From the NCBI GenBank assembly GCA_948474755.1, contig CAOLHI010001137.1, forward strand, positions 124,001 through 188,000: DNA of 64,000 nucleotides, read 5' to 3'. The position numbers and the translations under genes are program-made. The DNA comes from Ctenosaura bakeri. Taxonomy: Eukaryota; Chordata; Lepidosauria; Squamata; Iguanidae. The notes beneath the pieces are model-generated. The model was not told where the DNA came from and did not search any database. It was given only the letters and a program-made list of their open reading frames with translations. Below are positions 1 through 11,867 of the stretch, piece after piece; the first letter of the stretch is position 1, and every line of letters starts with the position of its first letter.

Positions 1-747
1 TAGTCTAAAAAAAAGAATATTTTAAACTCTCTCCGCATTCCAGTCTGGGACCAAAGTAAGAGTTAAATGAAACAAAAATGTTATTCACACAATTAGCAAA
101 TGCACAATGTAAATAGGGGAGGAGACAACTCCTCTGGCCCACAGACCATGGCTGGATGTCCTACACTTATGTAAGTTGCCTTATTCAGGTGGTTGTACAA
201 TTTTGTACTATTGTGCAACTGAATCCACAAAAGAAACTGGAGACATCTCAAGTCTCTTGAAAAATTGTTTTATTAATAAAAAAAAAAGCTTGATGTGTTT
301 TGGCCTGAATTTCATTTGTCCAACAAATGGTTTGAGATGTCCTGCTGAAGAAATTTCTGAAGTTTGGTTCTATATTGACCCCTGAAAAAAGCCTGAAGAG
401 TACACGCAGCCCCAGTATGTCAGGCTTTGATAAGCATTGTTTGAGCATCCTGAGATGTATCACTAGTTTCTTCTCTAGATTCCACAGGAGGCTCCCTATG
501 TTCAGCTTCTTTCATTGTGCAACAGACACATTCAGTTCATGGTCAGGTAAGTGGAGTTCCATGAGTGGAACCATTTCATAAATGCCTAAATCCTATTGTC
601 AGTCCCACCTAGAGCACCTCCAATGAATCAACTCAATTTATGTACACGTTAACTCAGCATTCAACAACTGAACGGTCTGCTCTAATTGGGATTAACCAAC
701 TGGACTCCAGTAATGCAGATACATATGTTTGGAGAATGCTCAACTAA

Positions 748-948
748 GGCCATTTCCACCCTACACTGTTATAGTGCTATGGTTCCACTTTCAACATCCT
801 GTGGAATTCTGGAGTTTGTAGTCTACTGAGACCAAAAGCTCTCTGGCTGAGAATTTTAAATACCCCTCCCTAAACTGCAAACTCCAGGGTTCCATAGGTT
901 GTTGAAAGTGGAATAACAGCATTATAGCAGTGTAGTACAGAAATGCCC
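748..948. mobile_element. Palindromic MITE, type A
   Basis: The two halves are inverted copies: GGCCATTTCC, TTATAGTGCTAT, CACTTTCAACATCCTGTGG on the left, and the reverse complement of each on the right. Copies at 43919, 53744 and 58514 share it. Confidence 0.8.
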
Positions 949-2161
949 TTATTCATCAGTGCCTTCAATGTAGCACTTCAAAGACTAGGATTTGTAGAAA
1001 CAGCCTTTGTGCATTCCATATTCCACAGTGGACAATAAGCAGGCACAGTGGCAGATGCACACTCGCTTACATGTTCCCAGTATTCAGCAGAAGGGGATAT
1101 AGTGCAACCTCCATGTAACTGAGCATAGATTAACATTGCAAAGACACAATATAGGATCTCAGCTCACTTGTTATCTAACCCTGATCTGCATAGAGTGATA
1201 GAGGTTCTCCCAGCCCAGCTTGCAGAGACAATATTTGCCTCTACATACAGATTTTACTACTGAGCTGGAGTTTATTTTTTTTAATGAACGTGCTCCTCCA
1301 CTGAATCTGAGGTGTCAGGTCATATAGCAATAGCAGTCCATTACAGACCTATGCTATTGATACAGTCTGTTCACAGGAGAGTTATCAGTACTGGACAGGG
1401 CATTGGTGGCAAGGGAAAGATGCAACAGGAGACTGGATCAGGACCATGTAATTACAAAAGAAGGGAGACAATAAATACAATGCTAACATCGCAAAAGTAT
1501 AGTCAAAGTTAGCCAAAGTCCTGCTAAATCTTACACAAGTAGGTCGAAGAGGAATAGTATAAAAAGAAAGAAGATGATAGTATTAGGAGTTTGTCTATAT
1601 CTTCCATAAGCAGAGCCCTAAGTCTAACATTACACTGGGACAAAGCGGGGGGACCATATTCTCTGGGCAAAGGAGCAGCCCCAGGCAGAACAATGACCTA
1701 GAAAAATGCAGTACATGGAAGTTGTAGCCCTAAAGCTGGACAAAGAAGATCAGAAATTTCTCAAGTTTCAAGCATCACAGTAGTGTCATTGAAAAACAAA
1801 ACAACAACTGATTTTGCCTCAAAGTAGCAGGTGTTGCTGTGCAATTATGACTCTCCAGGGCTCACCATAAATATAAAAAGCACACATTACAGTCACAGTG
1901 ACACATTTATGGGCTTTTCCAAACATTCTATCCTCGATGCTTACTGCTGCAATGCAGTCAGTTGCACTGGAGAAATAACTATCCAGTTTTGGAAAGAGAA
2001 TGCAAATGATTCAGAAGCAGAGCCCAGAAGTAACAAGTTGAAAAAAAAAATCTAGAAATTACCTAGTTTAACAAAGTACTTTGCAATTAAGCCCTTTCCT
2101 TGATAACTAAGGCATAATTGAATTACACTGAAATTATAATTTAACAGAGCTTGTGGCTTAC

Positions 2162-2292
2162 AATCATAGAATTTTACAGTTGGAAGGAACCACAAAAAGG
2201 CCATCTAGTCCAAATCTCTACCATCTAAGAACACAAATTACAGCTTTTCTGAAAGGTGCTCATCCAGCCTCTGTTTAAAGATTTCCAAAGGT
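2162..2292 (-). mobile_element. CR1 LINE 3' fragment
   Basis: Starts with AATCATAGAATTTTACAGTT and GGCCATCTAGTCC, the inverted 3' tip of sauropsid CR1, followed by the CATCCAGCCTCTGTTTAAAG stretch from the end of ORF2. Confidence 0.8.
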
Positions 2293-2308
2293 ATGAATAA
2301 ACACATAA

Positions 2309-2336
2309 ACACACACACACACACACACACACACAC
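2309..2336. repeat. CA microsatellite
   Basis: About 14 uninterrupted CA units, right after the CR1 fragment. Confidence 0.97.
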
Positions 2337-2429
2337 TTATATGTAGTTGTCAAGGCTATTGTACTACAATTTTAACAATTTACAATAACATTTTAAATGG
2401 GCCAATTACTACTATACTACTACTGCTGC

Positions 2430-2905
2430 TACTACCACTATCCTTTATTTATACTCCATTTTTCTTCTGGTAAGGACTCAAAAGTGGCTTACAACAATTT
2501 AAAAAAGAAATAGTTAAAAATCCCAGAATACAAAAGTTAAAACAAAAATTAAACAAGCAAATAAGAATTTTAAAAAGTAAAGCTACATAATTAAAATTCA
2601 AATATTCAAAAATTCTGCATGGTTAACAATAGCCAGCACCCTTTATCAGACAGGCCATAGTCACACATGAATGTCTGCTGGGATTAAAATGCCTTTGCTT
2701 GACTATGGAAGGAGAGCAGGGAGGGTGCCAGTCTGACTATGCTATGAAGGGAGTTTCGGATTCTGGAGCAGCCACTGAAAAGGCCCTCTCCCATGTTCCC
2801 ACCAGATGTACCTGTGAAGGTTGTAGGACCGACAGAAGGGCCTCTCCAGCAGATCTCAAGGCCTGGACTGGTTCATAAGGAATATGGGATACATACTTCT
2901 CATTT
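2430..2905 (-). mobile_element. L2-type LINE 3' fragment
   Basis: The minus strand encodes the C-terminal RT region of squamate L2 (peptides PYEPVQALRS, EALLSVLQPS, WERAFSVAAP), followed by the 3' region with TAAGCCACTTTTGAG. Decayed, no intact frame. Confidence 0.8.
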
Positions 2906-3324
2906 TCTTCTAAGCAGACAAGCATTGACAAGTCCTAGTGCTCAGCAGAATAGACTAACAAATAAATGCATTGCTAAGCTTGTTCCTGTTTCACCAAAAC
3001 TTCTTCCTTCTCAATCATTCACAGGCAAAAAGAGTCAAGACAAAACATGATACGCTGCCTCTCCTCACAGACCCATCCTTCCATCCTTTAGTGAAATAGA
3101 ATATTCTGCTAGAACTGAGTAATTTCTTCTAAGCTCAAAATGGTGCTGATAAGTAGAGCAGAAAGTGAGTGAAGCTAAAGCTACTATAGCTATGACTGAG
3201 AAAAGAATATAGAAGTGTTGGTATGAGATATATCAATGACAGCTCTCTTTTAGAAAGTGTCCTAAAAATAGTGCTTTTTCAGGTTTTGCTATTTTTTGTT
3301 TAATATAATGGAAATATAGGCTAT

Positions 3325-3962
3325 TTTCTTTATTGTTGCCTGTCTTCAATCATTTCCATGTGATGTCGCAGTCCAGCTATAGGAATGGGATGGCAATGGT
3401 CCACAGATTGCGCTTCAGCACAACGTCATCACAGTCCTGCTGCCATCCAGCCCCCACCCCTCATGATCATGGGATATTCACTTAACAGAATAAATCCATG
3501 AAGCACCCGCAACTGGACGATGCTCCCATTCTCACCTTCCATGTGGAAGGGCAGGAAGCATGACGGTGGCACTTCCTTCTCCAGTGCAGCATGGGAAAGA
3601 GCCCGGATCTGCTGTGGAAGGCAGGAACATGTCACTCGCACTCCCTTTTGCAAGGAGCTGTCTGAAGCATTCCCGTCATACTCTCTTCCTGGCAAAGGTG
3701 CTGCCAGGATTGCGATGGGAGGACGCTGGAATCAGGTACGGTGTGGAAATGACTTGAAGCTGAAGTCCCTAAAATGACCCTATCATCGGACTTTCTTTGA
3801 GGGATGTACCCTGAGGAAGTTTGTCATTGCTTTCCTCTGAAGCTGAGAGAGTGTAACTTACCCATCGTCATCCACTGGGTTTCCACGGCCAAGTTGGGAT
3901 TTGAATCTTGGTCTCTCAGAGTCTACCTACAATCAAACCACTACACCAAGCTGGCTCTGCTA
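3325..3962 (-). mobile_element. Squam1-like SINE, split by a MITE
   Basis: Its end (CTGAGAGAGTGTAACTTACC, GGGATTTGAATCTTGG, CCACTACACCAAGCTGGCTC) is the minus strand of the tRNA-headed SINE with an RTE-type tail. The tail piece (TGTTGCC..CTTCAA) is left of the MITE at 3348-3754. Family name is from memory. Confidence 0.7.
3348..3754 (-). mobile_element. 0.4-kb non-autonomous DNA element (MITE type D)
   Basis: Matches the reverse complement of 43196-43562 over nearly its full length (for example CTGCTGCCATCC, CATGATCATGGG, CTTCCTTCTCCAG). The right end is GTGTGGAAATGAC. Borders are approximate. Confidence 0.7.
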
Positions 3963-4609
3963 TAATATTCTAATAAATTAATTCCATATAAAGCTTTGTA
4001 TGTGTTTGAATGTAACATTTATCCAAGTGTACTAAATCAGATATTATTTAAAGCACTCAAAAATGTTCCTGAAATTCCTAATTTTTTCCTGGAAAAATCC
4101 ACAGCACTGGCCAGAAGAGATGACAGCCATAGCGTAAAATATCTGAAGGGCACCATGTTGGTGACAGCTTCCTGGAGGTTACCTTGGGAGCTTACAGCAC
4201 ATACAACCTCTCCCAAACTTAGACCTTTGTAATATGGAAATAATATTGATCTACCATATAGCGCTGGTGTATTGCACGGTAAGAGAACATTGAGATGGAG
4301 AAACTTCAGCCTTTCAGATGCTCTGGACTTCAGCTGTCCAAAGCCCCTATCAGCAAAGCCAGTAGAAGGAAATTATGGGAGCTGCAAACCAGAACATTGG
4401 GACAACTGCCTAGTTAACAGTTTTGAACATACTGCACCACACAATATGACGATACAATATGATTCTCATTCATGACTGGGTACAAAAATGAAGCAATAAG
4501 CTTGAGCCCCTCCAGGAAAAGAGAGGAATGTTCATTAATCACTTCCAAAGACAATCCAAAAATCCAAAAACAACCCACCCCAGAATGCATGATGAAAAGA
4601 TTTCCTTAC

Positions 4610-4672
4610 CAGTGTGAGAGTAAAGGGATGGCTTTCCAGAGATGACACACTGGGACAGTGCAGAATGACATA
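4610..4672 (-). CDS. NOX4: NOX4 coding exon 10 (FAD-binding motif)
   Basis: A 63-bp exon encoding YVILHCPSVSSLESHPFTLT plus Leu. HPFTLT is the FAD-binding signature of the NOX/ferric reductase family, and HCPSVS is NOX4-like. Phase 0 at both ends; acceptor ctttcag, donor ACACTG/gtaagg. The next exon (mammalian peptide beginning CPTETKATF) is not seen in the remaining 4609 bases and is probably outside the window. Confidence 0.94.
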
Positions 4673-5094
4673 CTGAAAGAGCCAGAGGGGAAGAAAAATA
4701 ATGAAAAAGAAACCTCTTTTCAGTACTAGTCTTAATTTTGAGCCTTTACAGATTATGTGTCTTCTTCCATTTTTCCCCCAGAAACTCTCTTTACAGACAG
4801 AGAAAGAAAAGGTCTTAGACTCTTGTCCTCCCAAATGCTCATTCCATCCACTCCACCGTCTATGGCATAAAAATGTTTACACTAGGAGAAAACAAATTGA
4901 TATTAAGGCAGGATCTACTTGATCCTGTGAGACAAATCCTTCAGGAGTGGCAGAGTTATGCATTCACATTGTCCCAGGTTCAGTCCTGGTCAACTCCATT
5001 TAAGTGGATCATGTATCAACTGCTTAAAAAAGATTATCTGATGAATGGCATTCAGGAAAGGGACTATCAGTCCTGAATTCAAATTGGCTAGATC

Positions 5095-5228
5095 AATGAT
5101 TTCAACTGGAGCCCTCAAGGAGTTTTTGGACTGCAGTTCCCACAATCCCTCACTGTTTTCATGCTAGTTAGGGCTGATGGGAACTACAGCTTGAAAACAT
5201 CAAGAGGGCCATAGTTGCCCACCCCTGG
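5095..5228. mobile_element. Palindromic hAT-type fragment
   Basis: Inverted arms around GGACTGCAGTTCCCACAATC and TGATGGGAACTACAGCTTGA, with the outer end GGGCCATAGTTGCCCACCCC. Common sauropsid short DNA repeat. Confidence 0.6.
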
Positions 5229-5554
5229 GCTGGAGAAACCAATGATTTTACTTCACTTAACAAAACTTCATTTAACCATAAAGTCTACTGAAAGACTGCT
5301 TGCCAAAATTTCCAATAACCAAAGACATATTAGCAACACACTGCTCTCTGCTGGCACAACCTCCACACACACAAATGTGAGGTTACGGAAGCCTCGTGTC
5401 CCATTATTGTCAATGGATGTGCTGGGAGCTCACCCAGCACAAGCATTATGCCCATTGATGATAACTGAATTGAGCATACATGTTTTTTGTTTTACACAAG
5501 AACGGAACTCCCATATATACAGAGGGTGCACTGCAATGCAGCAGAATTTGAATA

Positions 5555-5948
5555 CAGGTTGAGTATCCCTTATTCAAAAAGCTGAAAAGCTACAAAATCC
5601 AAAACTTTTGAAAAGCAGAACCTAGTCTTTTTCCTATAGGGAACATGAGGGAAATGCAGGCCTGCTTAGGTCTATATGCATACTGTTTGCAAAGTCTCTC
5701 AGTTGGCTTGGTGCCTTTTTTCTCTCTCAGATTACTTTGTAAGCAGCACACATGCTTGGTCCCAAACAAGCTTCTATAATTCCCCGATGGTCCCTACAGG
5801 AAGAAGGCAAGAGAAAAGAACTAACAAAAGAGTGGACCACATGTTGAAAGAATGTTATGCAGTCTCATTCTGTATATGCAAATATTCAAAAATCCAAAAT
5901 CTGAAAGCCTCTAGTCCCAAGCATTTCAGATAAAGGACACTCAACCTG
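5555..5948. mobile_element. Tigger-like (pogo) non-autonomous element
   Basis: Terminal inverted repeats CAGGTTGAGTATCCCTTATT and the inverted AGGACACTCAACCTG, each flanked by TA (5553-5554 and 5949-5950), as expected for Tc1/mariner-pogo. 394 bp, no coding capacity. Confidence 0.85.
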
Positions 5949-6804
5949 TACCACCTTCTCAAAGTTTATGCCCCAAAATGAAAGTAGTGGTAGAGGGAGA
6001 ATTTTTGCTATTTTGGCAGGGTAATTTTAGGCATCAGGGCAACATGTATCAGTGTTCTTTAGCTTGTGTAGGTCTGGTTGATATCAACTTTTGGGTGGCA
6101 GCCACTGAATTTGGAGGCACTTCAGAAAGCTGCTTTTTCAGATGAAAATTCCCAGAATCTACCAGCCAACATGGTCATTAGCTGCATTGGCGAAGGAATT
6201 CTGGGCGGGCAGGGATATAGCTATGAGGGAGAGGAATATGGGCATTTCCTCCCAGAAAAAGAATTCTGCTCATGAAAAAATTCCTAGCACTGCAGTAACC
6301 AGACACTTCAGTTGAGCATTTAGATATATAGTTCAGTCATCCAAAGAAAAAAGATAGGCAAAGCAACAAAGGGAATGAGAACAAAGCAAATAACAAGAGT
6401 TCCAGGCTGGAGTAATTTCCAATAGCTCATTCTCTGCAATGCTAGAGATTTGGTGACCAAAGGAAAATTTAATTTGGATGGGCAGAATTCTTATTTCTTT
6501 CCATCCTTACCCCCATCCCTTAGCTACACCTTTGTGAGACAGTTAACTTTTTCAAATTCTGGTTTTATATGTCTTTATTTATTCTGTTTGTTCGTTTGTT
6601 TGTTTGTTTTTATCCCAAACTGAAATGGCAGCTGCCTGCTGCATAGAGTTTCAAGAACTATGGTAAATTACACAAACGTATAAACACAAAATTGAAGCAA
6701 GGAAGTCACTTTTACTCCTGTTTTCTGAAGAGCCATTCATTTCATGTTGTGAGGACTGCTGACCCACCTCTAGTTTGAGGATTAATCACCCAGGATGATC
6801 TAGG

Positions 6805-6941
6805 GCAGTGGATCTCAATCTTTTGGTTCCTTAGACATTTTGGACTCCATCTCCCAGAATCCCTGACCATTGGTCATGCAAGCTGAGGCTTCTGAGAGTT
6901 GAAGTCCAGAACATGTGCAGGATCAAAGGCTGATAACCACG
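6805..6941. mobile_element. Small hAT element with 8-bp target duplication
   Basis: Ends CAGTGGATCTCAATC and GGCTGATAACCAC are inverted. GATCTAGG is found on both sides (6797-6804 and 6942-6949), the 8-bp duplication of hAT elements. Confidence 0.8.
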
Positions 6942-7753
6942 GATCTAGGAGTTTTTTGTGACCCACGTGTACAACCCACAAACAGTAGTACCTGACAGGA
7001 AAAAATTAGGAAAGCACTGTATGTCTCAGATCCTGCTGTGAACCTCCCAGAGGCCTGGGATTGACTATTGTAGCAGCCCTGGTCTGGGCCAGAAGGATTC
7101 TTCTTATCTCCTTCTGTGTTCTGTGTTGCCTGTTTGGAAACCTTTCCTTCACAACACAAATGTGCAGTGTGCTCTTAATTCTATACTCAGTCACACTGTC
7201 ATATTAGGGATAACAATTTTGTTTCAGTTTCATTCTTGAACCCACACCCATTTTCACTCCATATTGGATGTGAGGGTTTTTTTTTCCTTCTTGCATAGCA
7301 GTTTGTGCTCTTTTTTCCCCCTTTTTCATGTTGTTATGCTTATTTTTTAAAAAAAATATATACAAATTTTGTTTGGATTCTTCCAGTGTACGCAATTTTG
7401 AACACTGATTTTCCCCCCCCATCTACTGAAGCATGTTTGTGTACACTGTTAGAACATATACTTTTTTTTAAGTTAGGCACATTTTTAATTTTTTTATACA
7501 CATTTTTCCCCCACAGAAATGTCCCACAAGCCTCAGAAACATGGATTTCCAAGGCATGATGTGCTTCTTCCCCATTGCTTTTCTCAGGAAACGCAAAGTT
7601 CTCCGCACAGACAAGGAAAATATCTTAGACTCTCATCTTCCCATTTTCTGTAAGGAAAATTCAAACCCTTCCAATTTACTTTTGACCCCTTTCAGCTGCT
7701 TCCTGTGTCCTTTGATTTGTAGTCACTGGAATATTATCCAACTATAAACTCAC

Positions 7754-7921
7754 CTGTCCTGGCCTGGCTTTGAAATCCTCCTTCATCATCCGTACCTCAA
7801 GGACATTACAGGGGTGGCTGATCACTGCAGTTATTGTGACAGGTTTACTGCTGCTACAGATGTAGCGGTAGAGTCTTTCTGCACAATATAAACACAATGG
7901 GCCAGAGATCCATAGCCAAGT
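7754..7921 (-). CDS. NOX4: NOX4 coding exon 9 (sixth membrane helix, entry to FAD domain)
   Basis: Encodes 56 residues starting TWLWISGPLCLYCAERLYRY and ending MKEDFKARPGQ, very close to the family. It holds transmembrane helix 6 and the first strands of the ferredoxin-reductase-like FAD domain on the cytosolic side. Phase 0 at both ends, 168 bp. The donor is GACAG/gtgagt. The acceptor ctttcag is preceded by a CT microsatellite that serves as its pyrimidine tract. One extra serine seems present in the helix exit (YICSSSKPV against YIRSNKPV). Confidence 0.97.
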
Positions 7922-7938
7922 CTGAAAGAAAGGGGAAG

Positions 7939-7940
<2 letters not shown>

Positions 7941-7968
<28 letters not shown>
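7941..7968. repeat. GA/CT microsatellite beside exon 9
   Basis: Fourteen GA units, lying 20-47 bases upstream of the exon 9 acceptor on the minus strand, where it reads as CT repeats. Confidence 0.95.
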
Positions 7969-7969
<1 letters not shown>

Positions 7970-8619
7970 CAGAAACATGTTATTGTTAAAACCTTTGCAA
8001 CCTTAGCATACTTTTATTCAGAAGCTGATAGTCTGCATTTCTCACTCAGAGTTTATGCATAGTATGTATTCATGCCATTTCCTGTTTGTTGCCTTAGCCA
8101 CACTCTTCTCCTTCCTCCATTTGTTAGTCTGTAGTTAGTCTGAGTCCGTCTGTCCTCTATTATGTAGTTTGAGTTCTCTCTCTCTCCCCTCCATGTTTTT
8201 AAGAGTATGTTGTGGAGCCTCTCACCATGAGATGTTATGAAATCTTTAGTATTTACAAACCTACTTCATGTGTTTTGACAAAGAAAATTATGTCTGTTTA
8301 TTTCTCTGCTACGCACTACATTTGTGTGGGAGGGGTGTTGGTGTGGGACTGGTTGCTGCTCACCTTCTGCTGAGAATATTAATTACTGACCACTGTCACT
8401 CACATTCTCCAACAAAATCAATATATTAACCCCCCAGCGATTAACAAAACTCCTCACTTTAATGAACTTTTTGCCCCGTAAACTACATAGGACTGGTCCT
8501 ACCTTTAGGCAGAGTTAGGGAAGCACTTCAGGCAGCAAATCATGGGTGGTATAGAAAATGCAGCAATAGCATGCTTTGTTAGAAGACAGAACTATGTATT
8601 CCAGGCATCTTGCCCTTCA

Positions 8620-8945
8620 CTGCTTAAACTTTGGAGTAAGGTACTGTGCGGGAAAGGCCTTCTTTGTGGTAGCACCCCAGCTGTGGAATGCCTTCCTTTT
8701 GTAGGCCTGCTTGGCACAAATAACTAGTGATTTTCTGGCACAAGATCAAAGCAGAGCTTTTCACCAGAGCCTTTGGGGCCTAATGATTTGAGGGCCCAAA
8801 CCTGTACAAGTTTTCATCAGTTTTAAAATGGTTTAACTATTAAATTGTTTAATATTCTAACTGTTTAGGATGTTTAGACTGTTTTTTCTTGCGCCTCACA
8901 CCTTGGATGTGCAGCTGCATTCTGTGGATTGTATGTTGTGTGTAC
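8620..8945 (+). mobile_element. L2-type LINE 3' end
   Basis: Plus-strand remnant of the RT C-terminus (AFFVVAP-like then WNAFLL-like in mixed frames) and a T-rich 3' region. Confidence 0.6.
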
Positions 8946-9535
8946 AGTCATTTATTTACTTGGTTACTTATTTAATAACCCATCTTTTTCCTTGGCACAG
9001 GATCCAAAGCAGCTTACAACAATTTAAAACAAAGTTTAACTCAAATCTTATTTTAGAAAATCTTTTTTTTTAAAAAAAAACTATTCAAAAAGTATGTGGT
9101 TAAAACAATTTAAAACATATTTAAAACATAATTACAACAAAAAAAGAGGAAAGCACAGCACACTGTATAGAATGCGCCCTTCTGTCACATGATCTAGGGA
9201 ACAAAGTCCTGCTTAAAGCCTTTAAAATTAAAAGATTCAGCAGAAAGAGAGCAGAGAGGGGCAAACTTCCACAGTCTGGGAGAAACTACTGAGAAGGCTC
9301 AGTCCTGAGTCTCCACTAAATTTCCCTGTAATGGTGGTGGGATTGAGAGAAAGCCCTCCCCAAAGATCTTTATTCCCAGTCAAGCTTCCAGGGGAAAATA
9401 TGTTCTTTCAGGTACCCCCGACTTCTGCCACAACTGGATCAGTAGCTAATGAAGCTGTTTCAACAGAGGAGTTATACATTCCCCGTAACCAGCTCCAGCC
9501 AGGCGTTCTTTGTTATTTAAATTGGTTCCGCATGT
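8946..9535 (-). mobile_element. L2-type LINE 3' fragment
   Basis: Begins with the inverted 3' end (AAAGCAGCTTACAACAATTT), then A-rich sequence, then the RT C-terminal region around GAGAAGGCTCAGTCC. Abuts the previous L2 tail to tail. Confidence 0.65.
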
Positions 9536-10407
9536 AATGAGGAAGAAAGGTTGTAAAGTCAGGTAGAGCAAAGCCACACTGAAGGAAAAGTCTGCTTAGC
9601 CACAGAAAATGTTGAAAAGTTCAGGGACTTCCAGTTAAGTTAAATAAGTTAAGGGCTTTTCAGCCCTTGCCCTCTTGATGTATTCTGCTGGTAGGGACAC
9701 TAGTTGGAATAACTAGTGCATTGCAAGGAAAAAGTCTGACATGCGTACTTTGAAAAAAATACTTGTTCATCATTGATTAGCACTGATATGCCTTATTGTC
9801 ATAGGACTTTCTTTTTTAAAAATTGGTTAATCATTGGCATTGCATAGTTTTGCAAATGTGCTATATAAGTTTGTTTCCACTCCCTATTTGCTAGTGACAC
9901 TCACAGGGTTGCATGCCAGATTCTGTAAAACATTGCACCTTTCCAAATACACTGTTGCTTTAATCCACTAAGCCTCCATTTACTGGACCCTAAAGGGAGA
10001 GCTCCCATCAACAGTAGCAATCTTATATCCCTCTGTCTCCTTGATCCTTCCTTCCAAGTCCAAAGCTTGGAACTAACACATTACAAATCACATTGTTTGA
10101 TTTATAACATATTGTTGTTGTTGCTTTCTAATGTAATGACATTACCCCTATTCTCTTTTTTTAAAGTAATATAAGAACTGATAACAGTGTGCCTTTCAAA
10201 ATTTGGAGGGGTCATTTGACAAATTTATAGCCATAGTAGTATTTCAAGTGATTTCCAGTTTTAAAAAAATAAAACATATTGGTAGTCATGAGTCGATCAC
10301 AAAATAGCTTCAAGTAGCATATTGCCACCTTTTTTAACAAAAAAAAAAAAGGAAAAACTGATGTTAATATGGAGGTGCAACTGCTGAGAGAGAGAAAGAG
10401 AAACAAT

Positions 10408-10565
10408 CCTATAGAATCAAAGTGATGGAAAAGATCTCATGGGAAACTGAGCCCACCCTCTGCTCAAAGGAGAAACTCCAATTAAAACATTCCCAGCAGG
10501 CAGGTGTCCAGCCTCTTTTTGAAGATATCCAAAGAAAGAGACTCCACCACACTGAAACAGGCATG
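10408..10565 (-). mobile_element. CR1 LINE 3' fragment
   Basis: TATAGAATC start, GTCCAGCCTCTTTTTGAAGA and GACTCCACCACACTGA match the inverted CR1 ORF2 end. Confidence 0.7.
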
Positions 10566-10775
10566 GCTTCCTCACAACTATCTCCTTAGAATGAGGAACT
10601 GAGGGTTCTTTGCCATTTGTCAGCTAATCTGCATTGATTTGGATGTCCCTCTTGTTACCCTCTCGTCACTTGGGCTCCCAACTCATGATCAATGGTATAG
10701 TCCAAACAGCATCTTCTCAGAAGAGGCTTGACTGCACCAACCTGAGCACAATGCAACATAGAAATTCATACAAAC

Positions 10776-10998
10776 CTCAGGGAAATGGGCTTGGAATTTA
10801 GCTTCCTCTATACAGAAAAAGCTACTTTTGAGAAGAGGCTCCAGTTCCACCAAACGGCGTGGCAAAGGTTCCAAAGCATTTTCAGGGTGCGGTTTGTCCA
10901 AATCACCTGAAAACTGGCTCCCTTCTTGAGTTGTCGTGTTAGGGTTAAAGCAGCCAGGGGGATGTTCCTTTATATTAGTTTGATATTTCAGAACTCCC
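10776..10998 (-). CDS. NOX4: NOX4 coding exon 8 (outer E-loop)
   Basis: The 223 bp (1 base + 74 codons) encode GVLKYQTNIKEHPPGC at the start and CIEEAKFQAHFPE at the end. This is the long extracellular E-loop special to NOX4, which is known to matter for peroxide rather than superoxide output. The His and Cys of HPPGC and the second Cys (of CIEE) are kept, but the stretch between them is very unlike the mammalian one and slightly longer. It carries one sequon (NTT). The acceptor is ctgtag and the donor CTGAG/gtttgt, a weak but GT-type site. The open frame continues past the donor, but those residues have no family match. Confidence 0.93.
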
Positions 10999-11867
10999 CT
11001 ACAGAAATAAAAAGAACAAAAACAAAGGAATTCAAACTGAAAAAGAAAAAGAAGCGTCTTGCCCATTCCCCCTCTGAAAAAGATCTGATGAGCAATGGAT
11101 TGATCAAAATGCACATTTTTAATCACCGCAAGTTCTCTTTATCCAGCAGCTCCTATGCCTTCTGGATCTCTGAGACATTCCATTCCCTTTGCACCATATT
11201 CTTGTCCCGAAGATCATACTTCTTTTGCATATTTTATTTATGTATTATTTAAATAAATTGTTATTCCATCCTTCAAACATGAGTCAGCGGTGGGGAGACT
11301 TGTGCTTGCTAGATCTACTTTCAAAAAAAGTTTCAGAAGAACTCCAAGATCTACTAATCTTAGTCTGATGCAAAAAGACACACATTTAGAATTAAAAAAT
11401 TCTGAGCCTGGATTTTGTTTTGAAGGCCAAAAGCAAATGCAGCTCACAATCCCACTCCAGAAATCCGTTCCTGATTATCCCGGGTTTTCTTTATTTTGGT
11501 TTCCTGAAAAATACACATTCGAACAACATCCCTTTAATTTCTGAATGGAAGAATTAATTGTGGGGGGAAGTCAAGGGGAAGTCATCTTTTTTCCAAGTTT
11601 CACAGCCTGTGCAATTATTCATCAGAACAACTTGTATCTGTGGTCAGCTCATTAGTTGCCTGCACTATGTGGCCACGGTTACTCAATTAGCAAATAACAT
11701 CCCTTTCAGCTTGACAGGTTGTTTTAAAGGCTTTTCATGTTCACTCAAGCTCCAAACCACTGGGAAACAGAAGTTATTAAAGCCCACTCACTTAACAGAT
11801 GTGTTGTTTAGGCAACACAGCATGCTAATCCACTCTGTGATTGGTTCCAGTTTTACACTGGTAAAGA

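Larger units (their letters stand above)
1..4609 (-). other. Intron after exon 10 (partial)
   Basis: Holds a palindromic MITE (748-948), a CR1 tail (2162-2292), a CA microsatellite, an L2 fragment (2430-2905) and a SINE split by a 0.4-kb MITE (3325-3962). Stretches 1-740, 950-2160 and 3962-4600 show nothing I can classify. Confidence 0.7.
4673..7753 (-). other. Intron 9
   Basis: Contains a palindromic hAT-type fragment (5095-5228), a Tigger-like element (5555-5948) and a small hAT element (6805-6941). A short palindrome-type remnant (CCCAGAATCT and AATTCTGGG) lies near 6150-6205. The stretches 5950-6790 and 6950-7750 are otherwise unclassified AT-rich DNA. Confidence 0.7.
7922..10775 (-). 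other. Intron 8
   Basis: Contains a GA/CT microsatellite at the acceptor, two oppositely oriented L2 pieces (8620-9535) and a CR1 fragment (10408-10565). The stretches 7970-8610 and 9540-10400 are unclassified. Confidence 0.7.

Noticed and set aside
10689..11126. 145-residue open frame as one protein
   Set aside because: Only 10776-10998 is exon 8 of NOX4; the rest is intron read-through past clear splice sites.
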